This document shows positions 38,921 to 52,721 of a stretch of DNA of 64,000 nt, in pieces. This stretch comes from Bagarius yarrelli (Eukaryota; Chordata; Actinopteri; Siluriformes; Sisoridae). Numbering within the stretch: the stretch's first letter is position 1; each line of letters opens with the position of its first letter. The position numbers and the translations under genes are program-made. The notes beneath the pieces are model-generated. The model saw only the letters and a program-made list of their open reading frames with translations. It searched no databases and was not told the origin of the DNA. The stretch spans positions 1,200,768-1,264,767 of the forward strand of contig VCAZ01000003.1 of assembly GCA_005784505.1 (NCBI GenBank), given 5' to 3'.

Positions 38921-41900
38921 TACCTCTTGCTTTCTCTCGAAGTACTCCTTTCTCTCGTGTGAAAGAACTTCCTCACCCATAACTTCTGTTATAAAACTCC
39001 AGACAAACAGTTATACAGTTATGACGTTTACCTTTCAGCACTAAAGCAGATGTTTTATGCATCTGGCCCAGTCAGTGTCTTTCATGCATCCTGTTCACCC
39101 TGTTTGTGTCCGGGGAAAAAACAGGGCATTAAAATGTTGACGCTGGTGTTTATGTGAGGTTCCATGTCTTCAGCGATTGGATGTTTGGTTCTGTGTGTTG
39201 TTGTTTCATGCGACTGTGTAAATCAGCAGCAGTGTGATGCAGCAGGTCAGTGTGTGTGCTCTGTAATCTGCTCTGTAAGTCTGTCCATCCGTCTCCCTGC
39301 TGACTGTCCATCCGTCTCCCTGCTAACAGTCCATCCGTCTCCCTGCTAACAGTCCATCCGTCTCTCTGCTAACTGTTTCACACCCTGCTCTGTTTAACTG
39401 TCCAGTTACTGCTCTTTTACACACTCTTTCCTCTCTCTCTAATCCCCCACTTTTCTTTTCCTCTGTTTCTATTTCCCTCTTTCTTTCTTTCTTTCTTTAT
39501 TCATTTATTTCTTTTTCTTTTATACTTCCTCTCTCTCTTTTTCTTTTGTTCTTTCTTTCCGTCTTTGTTTCTTTATTTCTTTCTTTTTATTTTTTCTGTT
39601 CCTTTTCTTTCTTTCTTTCTTTTTATTTCGTTCCTTTTCTTTCTTTTTTCTTTCTTTCTTTTTCTTTCTTTTTCTTTATTCTATTCTTTTCTATAATCCC
39701 TCTCTTTTTCTTTTTTCTTTCTTTCTTTCTTTCTTTCTTTTTTCTTGCTTCTTTTTCTTTTTTTTATTTCACTTTCTGCCTCTCTCTCTTATTTTTTTCT
39801 CTTTTTGTCTCTCTTTCTCCTCTGTCTTCCCTCGTTTTCTTTCTTTCTTCTTTCTTTCTCTTTATGTTGCTTCTTTTTCTTTTTTTTTTATTTCACTTTA
39901 TGCCTCTCTCTCTTATTTTTTTCTCTTTTTGTCTCTCTTTCTCTCCTCTGTCTTCCCTCGTTTTCTGTCTTTCTTTCTTTCTTTCGTTTCACTCTTTCTC
40001 TCGATTCATGCACTGTCTTATTGCTTTTATGAAGAAACAAATTCACACAATCAACCGGCCCGGTTTTGCATTCGTTCATGAAATAATAATGCAGTTAAAG
40101 CTAAACTGTAAGTGTTTTAGATCACATCTATTGATCGTTTGTGGTTTAAGGCTAAAGTAAACATCTAGTCCTAAGAAATGGTTTAAAGGTAATTTACTGC
40201 CTCAATGCCCTGCCTCGTGGTCAGTGTTTCCCCTGTTATTTTGTTTGTTTTTTCCTTTTCAATTCCTCTGCGTTCATCTTTCTCAACTCGGAGTTATCAC
40301 TGAAAAGCAGCTGCTTGCTCATAGCCCATTTCTATCATTGTCCACTGTTGTCCCTCAGATCAGTCTGGCTAAAAGGGTGATTGGCTGGGACTGTGTTTTC
40401 GTAGACTGGGTCTCTCTACTCCAGCGGGAAACATGCTAGTTAACCATGTTGTCCAAGTGGACCTGCGGGAATCCCATGCTGGAGCGTGTCAGCGGCTTTA
40501 AGGGGCAGGTTTTACCACTCTGGTAGTGACTGTGTTTTAGGTCTTTGTCTGCGTTTATTAGGACCTGCTCACATGGAGAATCATGACAGTTTGTGTCAAA
40601 GATATTTTGTTTGTTTTTATTTTCATGTTAGTTTAATGTCCAACATGTTAAAAACTCTAACCAGATGGCAAGCAGAGTTTAAATACTGCAAAAATTCTTG
40701 AATATATTTTGCTCCTAGCTTTTTTTTTGGCAGTGAGGGGACTTGAACCCCAATCCTCCAATTAACAACCCATAGTCTTAACTAGCCTAAACTACCAATG
40801 TCCCTTATCTCAGTTACCACTGCGCCTGCATTTTTGCCATGTATTTCATATATGCAGCAGAACAATCGGGAGTTAAGGGCCTTGCTTAGTGGTAACCTGG
40901 TGGTACTGGAAATTGAACCCAATTTTTTGGTTAGCAGTCCAACACCTTCACCACTGAGACACCACCTTTCCTATTTCATTAATATAACTAAGCAATTAGG
41001 TTTTAATGGTTTTGCACGGCAAAGGTAACTTGACAATTTTGGGAACCGAACTCACAATCTTACGGGAAGCAGTCCTTCATGTAATTCTGTGTTCAATACA
41101 CAATACACAAATTTAACGCGCTGTCGCACAAGCCAATTTCTACTGCCGAAAGTGAGTGGAATAGTCCAAGCTGACAGACAGACAGATAGATAGACGGGCT
41201 GATAAATAGACAGACAGATAAATAGACAGGCAGGCAGACACATTTGTGGATTAAAACCACAGAAGCTTCAGTATGGTAGCCTAGTGGGTAGCGAGTCCAC
41301 ATATACAAGGGCATATCAAAAAAATTTCGATCCCTGCCAACAGATGGCAGCACAAGGCTGCACGCCCAGTCATTTGGAGCACAGCCTTGTGTGCAGCCAT
41401 GTGCTGCCATCTGTTGGTGTGTCTTAAAAGTTTTCGATACTCTCTTTAATAGACCTATTTTTTTCAGGCATCCCGACTATCCAAAAAAATGTATAAAAGT
41501 GTGTGATGTCTGAATTTTTTGGATACTTAGAAAATCAATTCTAGTGTCTGATTAATATATCAGATTTAATAGTTAGCATGAATTCCAAAACTACACACAA
41601 TTTAAAGCGCCACTTTTATTCATTAACCCTTTCAAATTAGTGCTTTTAAAATTGTGCATAATTAAGTCATTCTAGCCGAACTATTAATTGGTCATTCTTT
41701 ATCCAAATGACTGCACATTTTCGACGGGTATTACATCATATTCTGGATCGTCTCCTGGTTAGACATTGGTTGGATAAGCAGTCAATGAAAAGAGCCATAC
41801 AAGCTTTAAATCTTTTGTATTTCATGAGCCAATCATTGAGCCATATCTATCAGTCAGGGTCAGCCAAAGGCTGGAGCAACCTTCGGTGTGAACCGAAGTC

Positions 41901-42851
41901 TAAATGACCTGTGACCATTTTAGATTACATTAGGAAGGGAATTCCACTGGCATGTGTTAATTGCTTGAGCTTGTCAGAAACGTTCATTGAGACATGGGAT
42001 TCGGACGTTTCCGTCTCGGCTTCCGCTCAGATTATTGTAAAGCGTGTCTACAAGAATTTATTTTCGTGGAATAATGTGTGCAGGACACAAGTGGTTTCAT
42101 CTCTGTAAATTCCACAGATTCACGTTCTCATTTATGACAGATTTCTGTCATCGCGGTCTTATGGAAGACATTTTAGATGTGGTGTAAGGGGTAGGGCTCA
42201 AACCGTGAAGTCAAACCGCAAAGACCTTTTTCTATAGTAAAGAATCTTTCACATAATTGACTGTGTTACTGCATCTCATGCACATTAGCTTCAGTGGGAT
42301 TTGAGGCAGAGGGGCAAAGCCGAGTTCAAGACTTTGTGCACAGAGTCACCGAAAGTTCAAATGTCTCTGACTTTTGCATGATGTCTCGGAAACATTCCCC
42401 CTGTCTGTCTGTGTGTGTGTGTGTGTCTGTGTGTGTGTGTGGTTTGGTTATGCTTGGTATTTTTGTCACTTCAGTGCAGCTTACAAAGCGCAACAGGATA
42501 ATGCAATAAAGTGACTCTGACCTTTCCCCATGGTGTCTAAATAAGGTAAATAGAAGCAGCCGTGTTTTTATGCACTCGTATTTAGTAGTTGTTTTTGTGC
42601 TTTTAAGGGTGCTCTAGGAACAGCCCAGACAGCTAATAACCTCAACTACACTCAGATAAGCAGCTGGAAAATATACACAGTTGAAAAAGTAACACAAACT
42701 AGGTGTAATATTCGGAGCCTGATCACATTAGACATTTTAGTGTAAATGTCTGACGTTGTACAGGCCAGTCCAGTGTTCTGATCTAAACCCAAAAAACTAT
42801 AACGTCTGACCCAGCACATTACACTGTTTACCCTCGTACCCCCTGCCTTTG

Positions 42852-42901
<50 letters not shown>

Positions 42902-45900
42902 NNNNNNNNNNNNNNNNNNNNNNNNNNNNNNNNNNNNNNNNNNNNNNNNNNNNNNNNNNNNNNNNNNNNNNNNNNNNNNNNNNNNNNNNNNNNNNNNNNN
43001 NNNNNNNNNNNNNNNNNNNNNNNNNNNNNNNNNNNNNNNNNNNNNNNNNNNNNNNNNNNNNNNNNNNNNNNNNNNNNNNNNNNNNNNNNNNNNNNNNNNN
43101 NNNNNNNNNNNNNNNNNNNNNNNNNNNNNNNNNNNNNNNNNNNNNNNNNNNNNNNNNNNNNNNNNNNNNNNNNNNNNNNNNNNNNNNNNNNNNNNNNNNN
43201 NNNNNNNNNNNNNNNNNNNNNNNNNNNNNNNNNNNNNNNNNNNNNNNNNNNNNNNNNNNNNNNNNNNNNNNNNNNNNNNNNNNNNNNNNNNNNNNNNNNN
43301 NNNNNNNNNNNNNNNNNNNNNNNNNNNNNNNNNNNNNNNNNNNNNNNNNNNNNNNNNNNNNNNNNNNNNNNNNNNNNNNNNNNNNNNNNNNNNNNNNNNN
43401 NNNNNNNNNNNNNNNNNNNNNNNNNNNNNNNNNNNNNNNNNNNNNNNNNNNNNNNNNNNNNNNNNNNNNNNNNNNNNNNNNNNNNNNNNNNNNNNNNNNN
43501 NNNNNNNNNNNNNNNNNNNNNNNNNNNNNNNNNNNNNNNNNNNNNNNNNNNNNNNNNNNNNNNNNNNNNNNNNNNNNNNNNNNNNNNNNNNNNNNNNNNN
43601 NNNNNNNNNNNNNNNNNNNNNNNNNNNNNNNNNNNNNNNNNNNNNNNNNNNNNNNNNNNNNNNNNNNNNNNNNNNNNNNNNNNNNNNNNNNNNNNNNNNN
43701 NNNNNNNNNNNNNNNNNNNNNNNNNNNNNNNNNNNNNNNNNNCCTGCCCATATCTATGTCAGAGGGATATTAAGCGTTAAAACAACTGGAAACAGTGGTA
43801 AACAGCCGGACGAGGACGCAGTTTATTTGCCTCCACGCCCAGTGAGGAGATGGTAGTATGGGGGGGACGGTGATTCTGTGGGCTGTTTAGGGCCTTGTTA
43901 GGGGCATGGCATCTGAATGCTTAATACCAGGACATTTTAAAGAAAATATGTGGCTCTGCCGAAAGCGAAGAGGGTGTCACGGGCTTTCAGCAAGATATTG
44001 ACCATAAACATGTGGCCAAATTACACAGAAATGGTTCACAGACACGAATCAAGTCCTCCCAGGCCATATCAGTCCCAGACTCAACCCCATTGAAAACCTG
44101 TGGAGTGAGCTGAAGAGGAGAGGCAGAGGAGGGACTCAGCGCTGGATGTTAGAGAGATGTGCAAAGGGAATGGTCGAAGATCCCTCTTTCTGTATCTCCC
44201 ATCTGTGAAAAATTATAGGAGAGATTAGGTGCTGTTTTGTTGGCAAAGGGGTTGTACAATATTAACATCAGGGTGCTAATAATTGTGGCACACAGATGAT
44301 GTAAAAAATTATGATTAATGTGGGATTTTTTCCCACTGAATAAATGCACTGAATTAAGGTGGATTCCTCTTTGGAGGGCAGTGTGTATTATATTATATAT
44401 ATACACACACACACACAACCACACACACACACACATATACCCACTTTTTATATATATTATATAATATCTGTCAACCTATCTATCTTTCTATCTGTTTATC
44501 TATTTGCTCGTCCTCTCTATATATATTATATATTACTGGGCAGAAAATTGGGGACAGTTTATTGTTAAGCAAGAGTTGCCTAGATGTTCATTAGATAGTT
44601 AATGATGCATTCCACCTATTTTTGAAATGCAGCATGCGCTCTTATTCAATGCGACTTTCATTTCTCATTTATTTTATTTAACTGAGCAGTTAAGAGTTAC
44701 TTTCCGCTGCACTTTATATTCACTCACTTAACATTTTATACATTTATTTATTGCCATTGCCTTAACTATTTTTTGTGAGTTGTGTATTGCACTTAATCAC
44801 CAGAGGATCAAGAGGAAGTGGTTGTGCAGTGGCTAAGGTGTTGGACTGACTAATTAAAAGATCAGGGTTTGATTCCCTGCACCCCCAAGTTGCTACTGCT
44901 GGGCCCCTGAGCAAGGCCCTTAAACCCCCAATTGCTCTGATGTATAAAATACTTAAATGTACGTTGCTCCGGATAAGAACATCTGCCGTAAATGTAAATG
45001 AATAGCGGCCCATTGGTGGCAGCCTGCTGGTGCTGGAAATTAAACCCATGACCTGCCCATCAGTAGCTTAACACCAATAACAAAACCCAGACTGATTTTA
45101 TTTAAAGTAGCAAACAGCAACACTAACTTTAAAAAAAAATAGATATTATTTATAGTGTGGATAAAACAACTATAACGCACAGCTAAATGAACACCTTTTT
45201 GTGTTTTTGTATTTTTTTTTATTTTAAAGAAAACAGGACAAGCGGCTAAGAATGTGTTGTGTGTACAGCTGAACCAGTAGAGCGTGTGTTCTAAGTCATA
45301 AATACAAAATTGATATTTGGATTTAGTCTTTCCTTGGTTGAGTTTTTAGACCCCCCTACAGGACATGGTTGTCATTCTTTCCTATAATGATGTGGAAAGT
45401 CTGTGAAACGAGTTAATTCCTGTTAATACTTCATTTACAGCATCTATAAACAGTTGCTTCCTCACCAGCTTTCGTTTGTAATATGTTTAAACTGTGATTT
45501 AGATAAGTAAATACACAACAAGCTGCCATTTTCATGGCATCCCAGAATCGTCGCTGTGTGTTCAGCCTAAATAGGATGTTCTTAGCGCGTCTGGTTTGTG
45601 TCCTGACCCCGAATAGGAAAATCACTCGAGCCAATCTGATGACAGGAGTAATTGTTTGATGTTGTTCCATGATAGTTAGGCCTTGCCCTCAGGCTGGTTC
45701 CCACGCAGCTTGCTCTAAAATGCTGCGCTAGACCCCTCATGGGCGTTCTTGTTTTGTTCACCTAACTCTTTTTTTTTCTTCTTGTTGTTGTTTTTTGTTT
45801 ATGGCTGCTTTTGTGACTGCTTATCCCAACCTGGAAATGGATCACAGGCTTAAGTGCATCTCCTCTAAACACCCAAGTTGTGTATCCAGGTTCAGCCACA

Positions 45901-48900
45901 TTCCCAAATGACATTTCCAGCACCTTTCCGGGAGGCGGTTAAGGAAACTGTAAATGAACGTGAAGTGGAAACTTGAACAATCCATCATCTGATTTTTGGG
46001 CTCTATTACATGTTAAATGTTAAATAAAAAATCTTTTCTAACTTTTTCATCATTAGTGGATGTTAAAGCTTCAGCCTTTACTTGGCCAGTTCTTTCTATA
46101 AGAGTTGATACACACATTGCTTTGGTTGTGCTTATTCTTTGATTCTGCACTGCTCAATGTCTCATGTCTTCTTCTGTCTTTGTGTGTCCTGATTATTGCT
46201 GTTCTATTTTTTTTTTTTACATATATTGTAAATATTACCACTTGCTGCTTTTCAAATCATTCCAGAAACCCATAAGCAGATTTTCGCCTCTAAACTGTTG
46301 ATAAACGCTCATCATATTTTTAACACAAATATGATTTCGAGACAAGAGTCTTGGGTCTGAATGAATGCTGGGTTCTAGAACAAATCTTAATCTATGCCAA
46401 TATTTATACGATACGTATTTTATAACAATGTACAACAAGGTTTTACTCACAAACTGCCGGCAATCGATAGTTTAAAAAAAAGTTAATTTAATTACTTATA
46501 AACTGGAAACTAAATAGAATTAACTGTTTCTAATCGTTATCATTTTTTAATTAAATGATAAAACTATAATTAAAATTCATTTACATTCATAACAACTTAG
46601 CTTTTTCATAGATTTTGTTTTCTTCACAATTTTTCAGTGTTTGTATGTTAGAGATTATTATGATTATTATAATTATGATGATGATGATTATATTATATAT
46701 GATGATGAGATGAGATTATATGTTCATGGTGCAGCATAAAAGTTTAAAATGATTTAAGGTGTTTTTTGTAGTAAATAATCCATAATTTTATTAATAACTT
46801 TTTTATCTAAACGTGCTTTGTTTGTTGGTTGTTTTTATTTTTAATTTTTTAATATTGGGAATATTCAAAAATTACAGCTCTTTTTACTGCTTAATCAGTT
46901 GCATATCAGTTTTTCCAACTTAAACACGCTTGTTCTTGTACAAAACTTTTTTTTTTTTTCAGAGAACATTTTGAATTGGCTTTTTTGGGTAAACTTCATA
47001 ATTATATAAAAATTAAGTAAGTTGAAAGAAAAATAAAAATTGTGATCATTGCCAAAATATAACTTCACTACTCGTTCGCATCTTTACCTACACTAAAAAT
47101 TACAAACGCACCTCCTTAAAAGATTTTTTTTTATGTGGTGTTGTTTTGCCATCCAGCACTAAATGATCATATACTACCGAAAATGTACTTCTACACCAGA
47201 GTGTTTCAAGCACATTATCAAATTTTTCTCTTGTTAAAGTTTCTATTTGCAATTACTTTAACATCAGATCAAAACCCTTAATTGACCTATATAGGCTGAA
47301 AATGTCAAAGGAAGAACATGGTAGACATTGGAAGCTCAGTGGTTTAAGATGTTTGGAAGGTTCAGTTTAAATCTTTGGACCTCCAAGTGGCTGCTTATTT
47401 CAGATATGTAAACTTTTTTCCTTGCATAACCAGCTTCGGAAGTTGGGGTCAAAGCGCAAGGTCCACCATGATAGGGTGCCCCTGCAGCAGAAAAGATCAG
47501 GGCCTTTGCTCAAGGGCTCAACAGTGGCAGTTGGGCAATGGTTCTTCAATCAACAAACCCCAGATTTACAAGGAGATCTTCCGTTTTTCTGCTTTGCATG
47601 GCATGACACGGTCAAGTCATAGGCTGTTTTAGAATAGCAGCTTTGTGGCAATGGAGTCTTGGGGGTCAAGGTTCCGTTTTGGAATAGCAAATTTGTGGCA
47701 ATGGAGTGCTGGAGTCTTGCCTGAAAGTTGCTTTTCCAAAATAGAGTCTTTACCCCCAAGACTCCATTGCCAGAAAGTTGCTTTTCCAAAAACGGGGTAT
47801 TAACCCCTAAGACTTTATTGCTACAAAGTTGCTATTCCAAAATGGCCTATGTCTTAACTTTATGATGAATAGCATCTTTGTGGCAATGGAAGTCTTGGAG
47901 GTCAAGAGGAAAGGAAGAAAGGTTGAATATGAAACCTTTGAGTTTAGATTAGAAAGGGTTGTGATTGAACACTGTTGGGAAAAGAGGCTTTTTTAGTTCT
48001 TAGATTTGTGTGATCTGCATATGACTGCTTTGTGTTCTTGCGTTGTTTAAAGTTCTTTTGGTTTGCTCTGTTTTATTGGTCCAGGGCTTTAAAACAGAAG
48101 ATGGATACCTTATTGTGGCTGCTGGAAATAATCAGCAGTTTGTCAAAGTGTGCCAAGTAAGGAGGATCCTCTTATCCTATCTTTTCTTTTGAGTTTTTCC
48201 ATAGTAAAGCCTTATTAAGCTCCATTTGTCCAATCTCCAGTTCAAAGCATGTTAACTGGATGTATGCTTTCATTACAAACGCAATAAATCCACTTCACTA
48301 GATGTTACACTAATTAGGTATTTCTCTTGGCTCCCTCTTTCTTTCTGTCCACATGCAGGTCCTGAACCTTAACGAGCTGGCCGAAAATCCCAAGTACAAG
48401 ACCAACACTTTACGAGTCCAACACCGCAAAGAGCTACTGCAGCGTTTGGCTGCGAGGTAAGCGGACCTTCTCACGCATCAGTTCAACCTGCTAGCCAAGG
48501 CACACAAAAATGACAAGCGCACCACAGGCTTTTCCTCCATCCAGATGTTACAACTTTTTCTTTCCTTTTTCCGAGAGGTCACGGCCCTAATTAAAGCCGT
48601 ATCTGTGTTTCTTTTCTGCGCTCGGAGCCAAGGAAGTGAGTGCAGGCAAGTCACGACTGTAAGTGTCAGCTTATTGTGTTGAATAACCCTCAGCAGGAGC
48701 AGACCGCACACACAGAACAGGCCCAGATATTCAGTGTGTACAAGATGCTAATTTAATGCACAGGCACAAATCAAGTTTAACATGCAAAGGAAGAAGGGAT
48801 TGTGTGGGTTTTTTAAAAAAAAGGACGCTTTGGGATGAGTTGGTATGATCCAGATTGGTCAGCTGATCAAAGAGCTGCTGTCAAGTCATTCCAGAAACCC

Positions 48901-49943
48901 AAATGAAGGAAAGGCAGATTTTTGCCTCGAAACTGTTGCTAGAGGCTCATCCTATTTCTAACACTTTTTGGGACAAGCACTTTAAACACACTGGTCTGAA
49001 TGAATACCGGGTCATAGAACAAATCCTAATATTTGTACAATACCTATATATTGTATAACAATGTACTTTATTAGTGCAGCACGGTGGCTTAGTGGTTAGT
49101 ACTGTTGCCTCGTGTTCGATTCCTGTAGGGGTCTTTCTGTGTGGAGTTTGCATGTTCTCCCCGTGCTTGCTTGGGTTTACTCCGGGTTCTCCGGTTTCCT
49201 CCCACAGTCCAAAAATATGTATATTAGATTGAATGGTGATTCTAAATTGCCCGTGTGAGTGTGTGTGTGGCCCTGTGATGGACTGATGACCTTCCTAGGA
49301 AGTACCGCTCCTGCCTTTCGCCCTTTCAGAGACAGCTGGGGTAGACTCCAGCAGATCCCCGTGACCCCAAATTAGGGAATAAGCGGGTATAGAAGATGGA
49401 TAGATGGATAGATGATCATTAATATTCTTAAATTAAATTACAAAACGCGAATTTACATTGACAATAATTTACATTTTCATATATTTAAAGATTTTTTACT
49501 ATTTTTCACTGTTTACTGTGTACTTTAACTATTTAACTCTCTTTTACATGCTGTCTAGATATTATAGATTTGTGTTTTGTTGTTGTTGTTAATATTATTA
49601 TGATATATATTATAGTATGTTATAGGCAGCTAAGTTATGTGATTTAAGGTGTTATGGTGTAATAATCCTGATTTTATTAAAAGTTTCATAAACGAAATGG
49701 CAGAATTAAAGCAAAAGGAGCCCTACAAGTACTGAGTGCATATACAGTAAGAAAGATCTCAGCAGGCCAACAATCCCTAAACTTTTTTTATGGTAGTAGA
49801 AGTTTCTAATTTTGAGATGTGAATTGGTGGGTTTTTGTTAAATCTGGCCAAATCAGCACAATTGAGAACCAGGTTTTAAAAATGAGTCAGTCTGTTTGTG
49901 CACTGTAATTTATTATAACGGTTTCACTGGTGGGTGGATATAT

Positions 49944-50006
<63 letters not shown>

Positions 50007-52655
50007 TATACATATCTAATACATATATATAATATACATATATATATAGATATATATATATATTATATATATTATATTACTTAAAGATATTACAAAAACT
50101 AATATATAAATATATATATAATAGTTAATATATTACCTTATATTACTTACATGCAAAAAAAATAAGAAATCAGTAAGGGGGCAATCACTTTTCACACCAT
50201 ATATATATATATATAATATTACTATATATAAAAAAAACTTCTTACTATATACTATATTATATAGTGGTTTGAAAAAGTGATTGCCCCCTTACTGATTTCT
50301 TATTTTTTTGCATGTAAGTTAATATTAAGTAAATATTAGTCAAAGATTAGTCAACACAAGTAAACAAAGTGATTAGTCAACACAAGTAAAGACATCATGC
50401 AGTTTTCAAATGAAGGTTTTTATTATTAAGGGGGAAAAAAACTCCAAAACTAAATAGCCCTGTGTGAAAAAGTGTTTGCCCCTAAACCTAATAACTGGTT
50501 GGGCCACCCTTAGCAGCAACAACTGCGTTTCCGATAACTTGCAATGAGTCTGTTACAGCGCTGTGGAGGGATTTTGGCCCACTCATCTTTGCAAAATTGT
50601 TGTAATTCAGCCAAATTGGATCATATGCCTATTTATTTTTATTTTTTTTATTAGTGATACTTATATCAGCCAAACAGTGCATGTAGAAACAGGCTTCGGA
50701 AGTGTCTAGTACAGCAACATGTGACTCCGACTCATCCGACGGGCACCAGCATTTGTTAGCACTTATTTACAAACCGCAGGCGTCATCGTGTGCATCAAAT
50801 CAAAGTAACAGCGTAGGTTGAATCTAACAGCAGAAATACGCTGCGTGCCTTCAACTTCAACTTGGTCTCCTGACTTTCATAAGCTGCAGTGCGACAAACA
50901 AGCCCGGTCTCATTAGACCTTGGGAACTCAAGAGTGCCTGCAGTCGTGGACCCTGACACGCACAGACTACATAAAACACATTGCTAAACACGTGAAGATC
51001 CTGCATGACCTTTCCTCCTTTTAAATGCCTCACAATCAGATGTAATGGTTTGTGTTCTGAATTTACAGTCATGCACTTCCACTAGGAATTATCGTCAAAT
51101 TTAGGCACCTGAAAAAAGGTTAAGATCGACTGATTTTATGCTTTGAGGGAAAAAAACTGACCATTTTGTTAAATGTCTTTACAATTGCATGCATGAAATC
51201 TGAATTTTCCTGGTGTAAATATTGTACGTTTTAAGCTAATCACAGTCCCTTTGCTCTATTTATTCTCTTCCTATCTGATGTTCCATGTTAAGGATCCTGT
51301 TTAGATTTCGGTGGATGGATATTAACTAAGGATGTATTTAGAGCATTTAGCAAAAAAAAAAAAATCTTAGCAGGCAAGGTTTTATTCGTGTAAATGCAGT
51401 TGGAGTCTGGAAAGTTCTAGAAGTACTGGAGGGGGAACAGGAGATGGATTTCTGTCATTATATGTTGGACACCAATCCAACATATTAAGCAAAAAAAAGT
51501 GAGTCTGACATTAAATACAGACTTAGTGAGGAAAAAAAATTAGAATGTAATTATTTACATTCACAGCATTTGGTAGACGTCCTTACATTTATCTCTTTTA
51601 TACAACTGAGCAATTAAGGGTTGAGGCCCTTGCTCAGGGGCCCATATTGGTGGCTTGGTGGTGCTGAGAATCAAACCCCCGGTCTTTCTGGTATCAGTTC
51701 AACACCTTAACCATTAAGCCACCACTTTATGTATTTCTTTTTAACAGTAAACACTTTTTATATTAAGTTTATCAGGAAAAGCTCGTATGATTCATCTCTA
51801 AAATTAAAATAAATTATTTTTAATAAATTAGACCAAGACCTGAATAGGAACCATCCTCCTCAGGGCGGCTGACTGTGATTATAGGTAATGAGTGTTAACT
51901 ATAGGCAAAAGTGTTATTATTTTAATTGAAGCCTGAGGATGATTAGCGCAACAGGAAGTTAAAAGTCTGGTGTGTAAGTTTAATGTTCAGTGACTGACTT
52001 GAGTGTAAACTTGTCCTGGGAATTGAGGTCTTAAGGCCTGTGTGATAACATTACACTTACATTAACGGCATTCAGCAGACGTCTTTATCCAGAGTGACTT
52101 ACATTTATCTCTTTTATACAACTGAGCAATTAGGGGTTAGGGGCCTTGCTCAGGGGCCCAACAGTGGCAACTTGGTGGTGCTGGGAACAGAACCCCGATC
52201 ATACTATTAGCAGTCCAACAGCTTAACAACTGAGCCACCACTTCTCTATTAACAGTATTCGTGCGGACTGTAAGTCTAATCCATGATTAGAATGATGCCT
52301 AAATAATGTTTCTGAAATGATTAGATTAACATTTCAAGCCCAAGTCTGCTGGTACTACCTGTGAAGATTTATTTCTTTATTTTTAATGTTCAATGTTTTT
52401 ACTTCCTCTTATTTCCTCTTTTTTTTTTTGGAAGTATGTTGCGGACAGTTCTCAAAGGAATTGCGTCTTCTATGTGTGGACGCAAAAATTGTGACGATCC
52501 AAACGCGATTGCATTTTTCTTTCATCGACGCACCGAAACTGCCAAAAAAGAGGTGTTTGTGGTCACGAAACTGAAGTGTGAACGCTTTGCAATTGCGTTT
52601 GGTTTGTGTTCACATATTGCAAATGTAATTGCAAATACAATTAACAATTCCTTTC

Positions 52656-52721
<66 letters not shown>

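Noticed and set aside
39546..40160. 204-codon Phe/Ser/Leu-rich frame suggesting a membrane protein
   Set aside because: Pyrimidine repeats translate to hydrophobic residues; no real domain, and overlapping frames look the same.
41160..41240. CRISPR-like spaced short repeats (GACAGATA)
   Set aside because: A plain eukaryotic tetranucleotide-type microsatellite with no spacer structure or cas genes.
42849..43856. 335- and 286-codon frames on both strands
   Set aside because: They are almost entirely N from the assembly gap.
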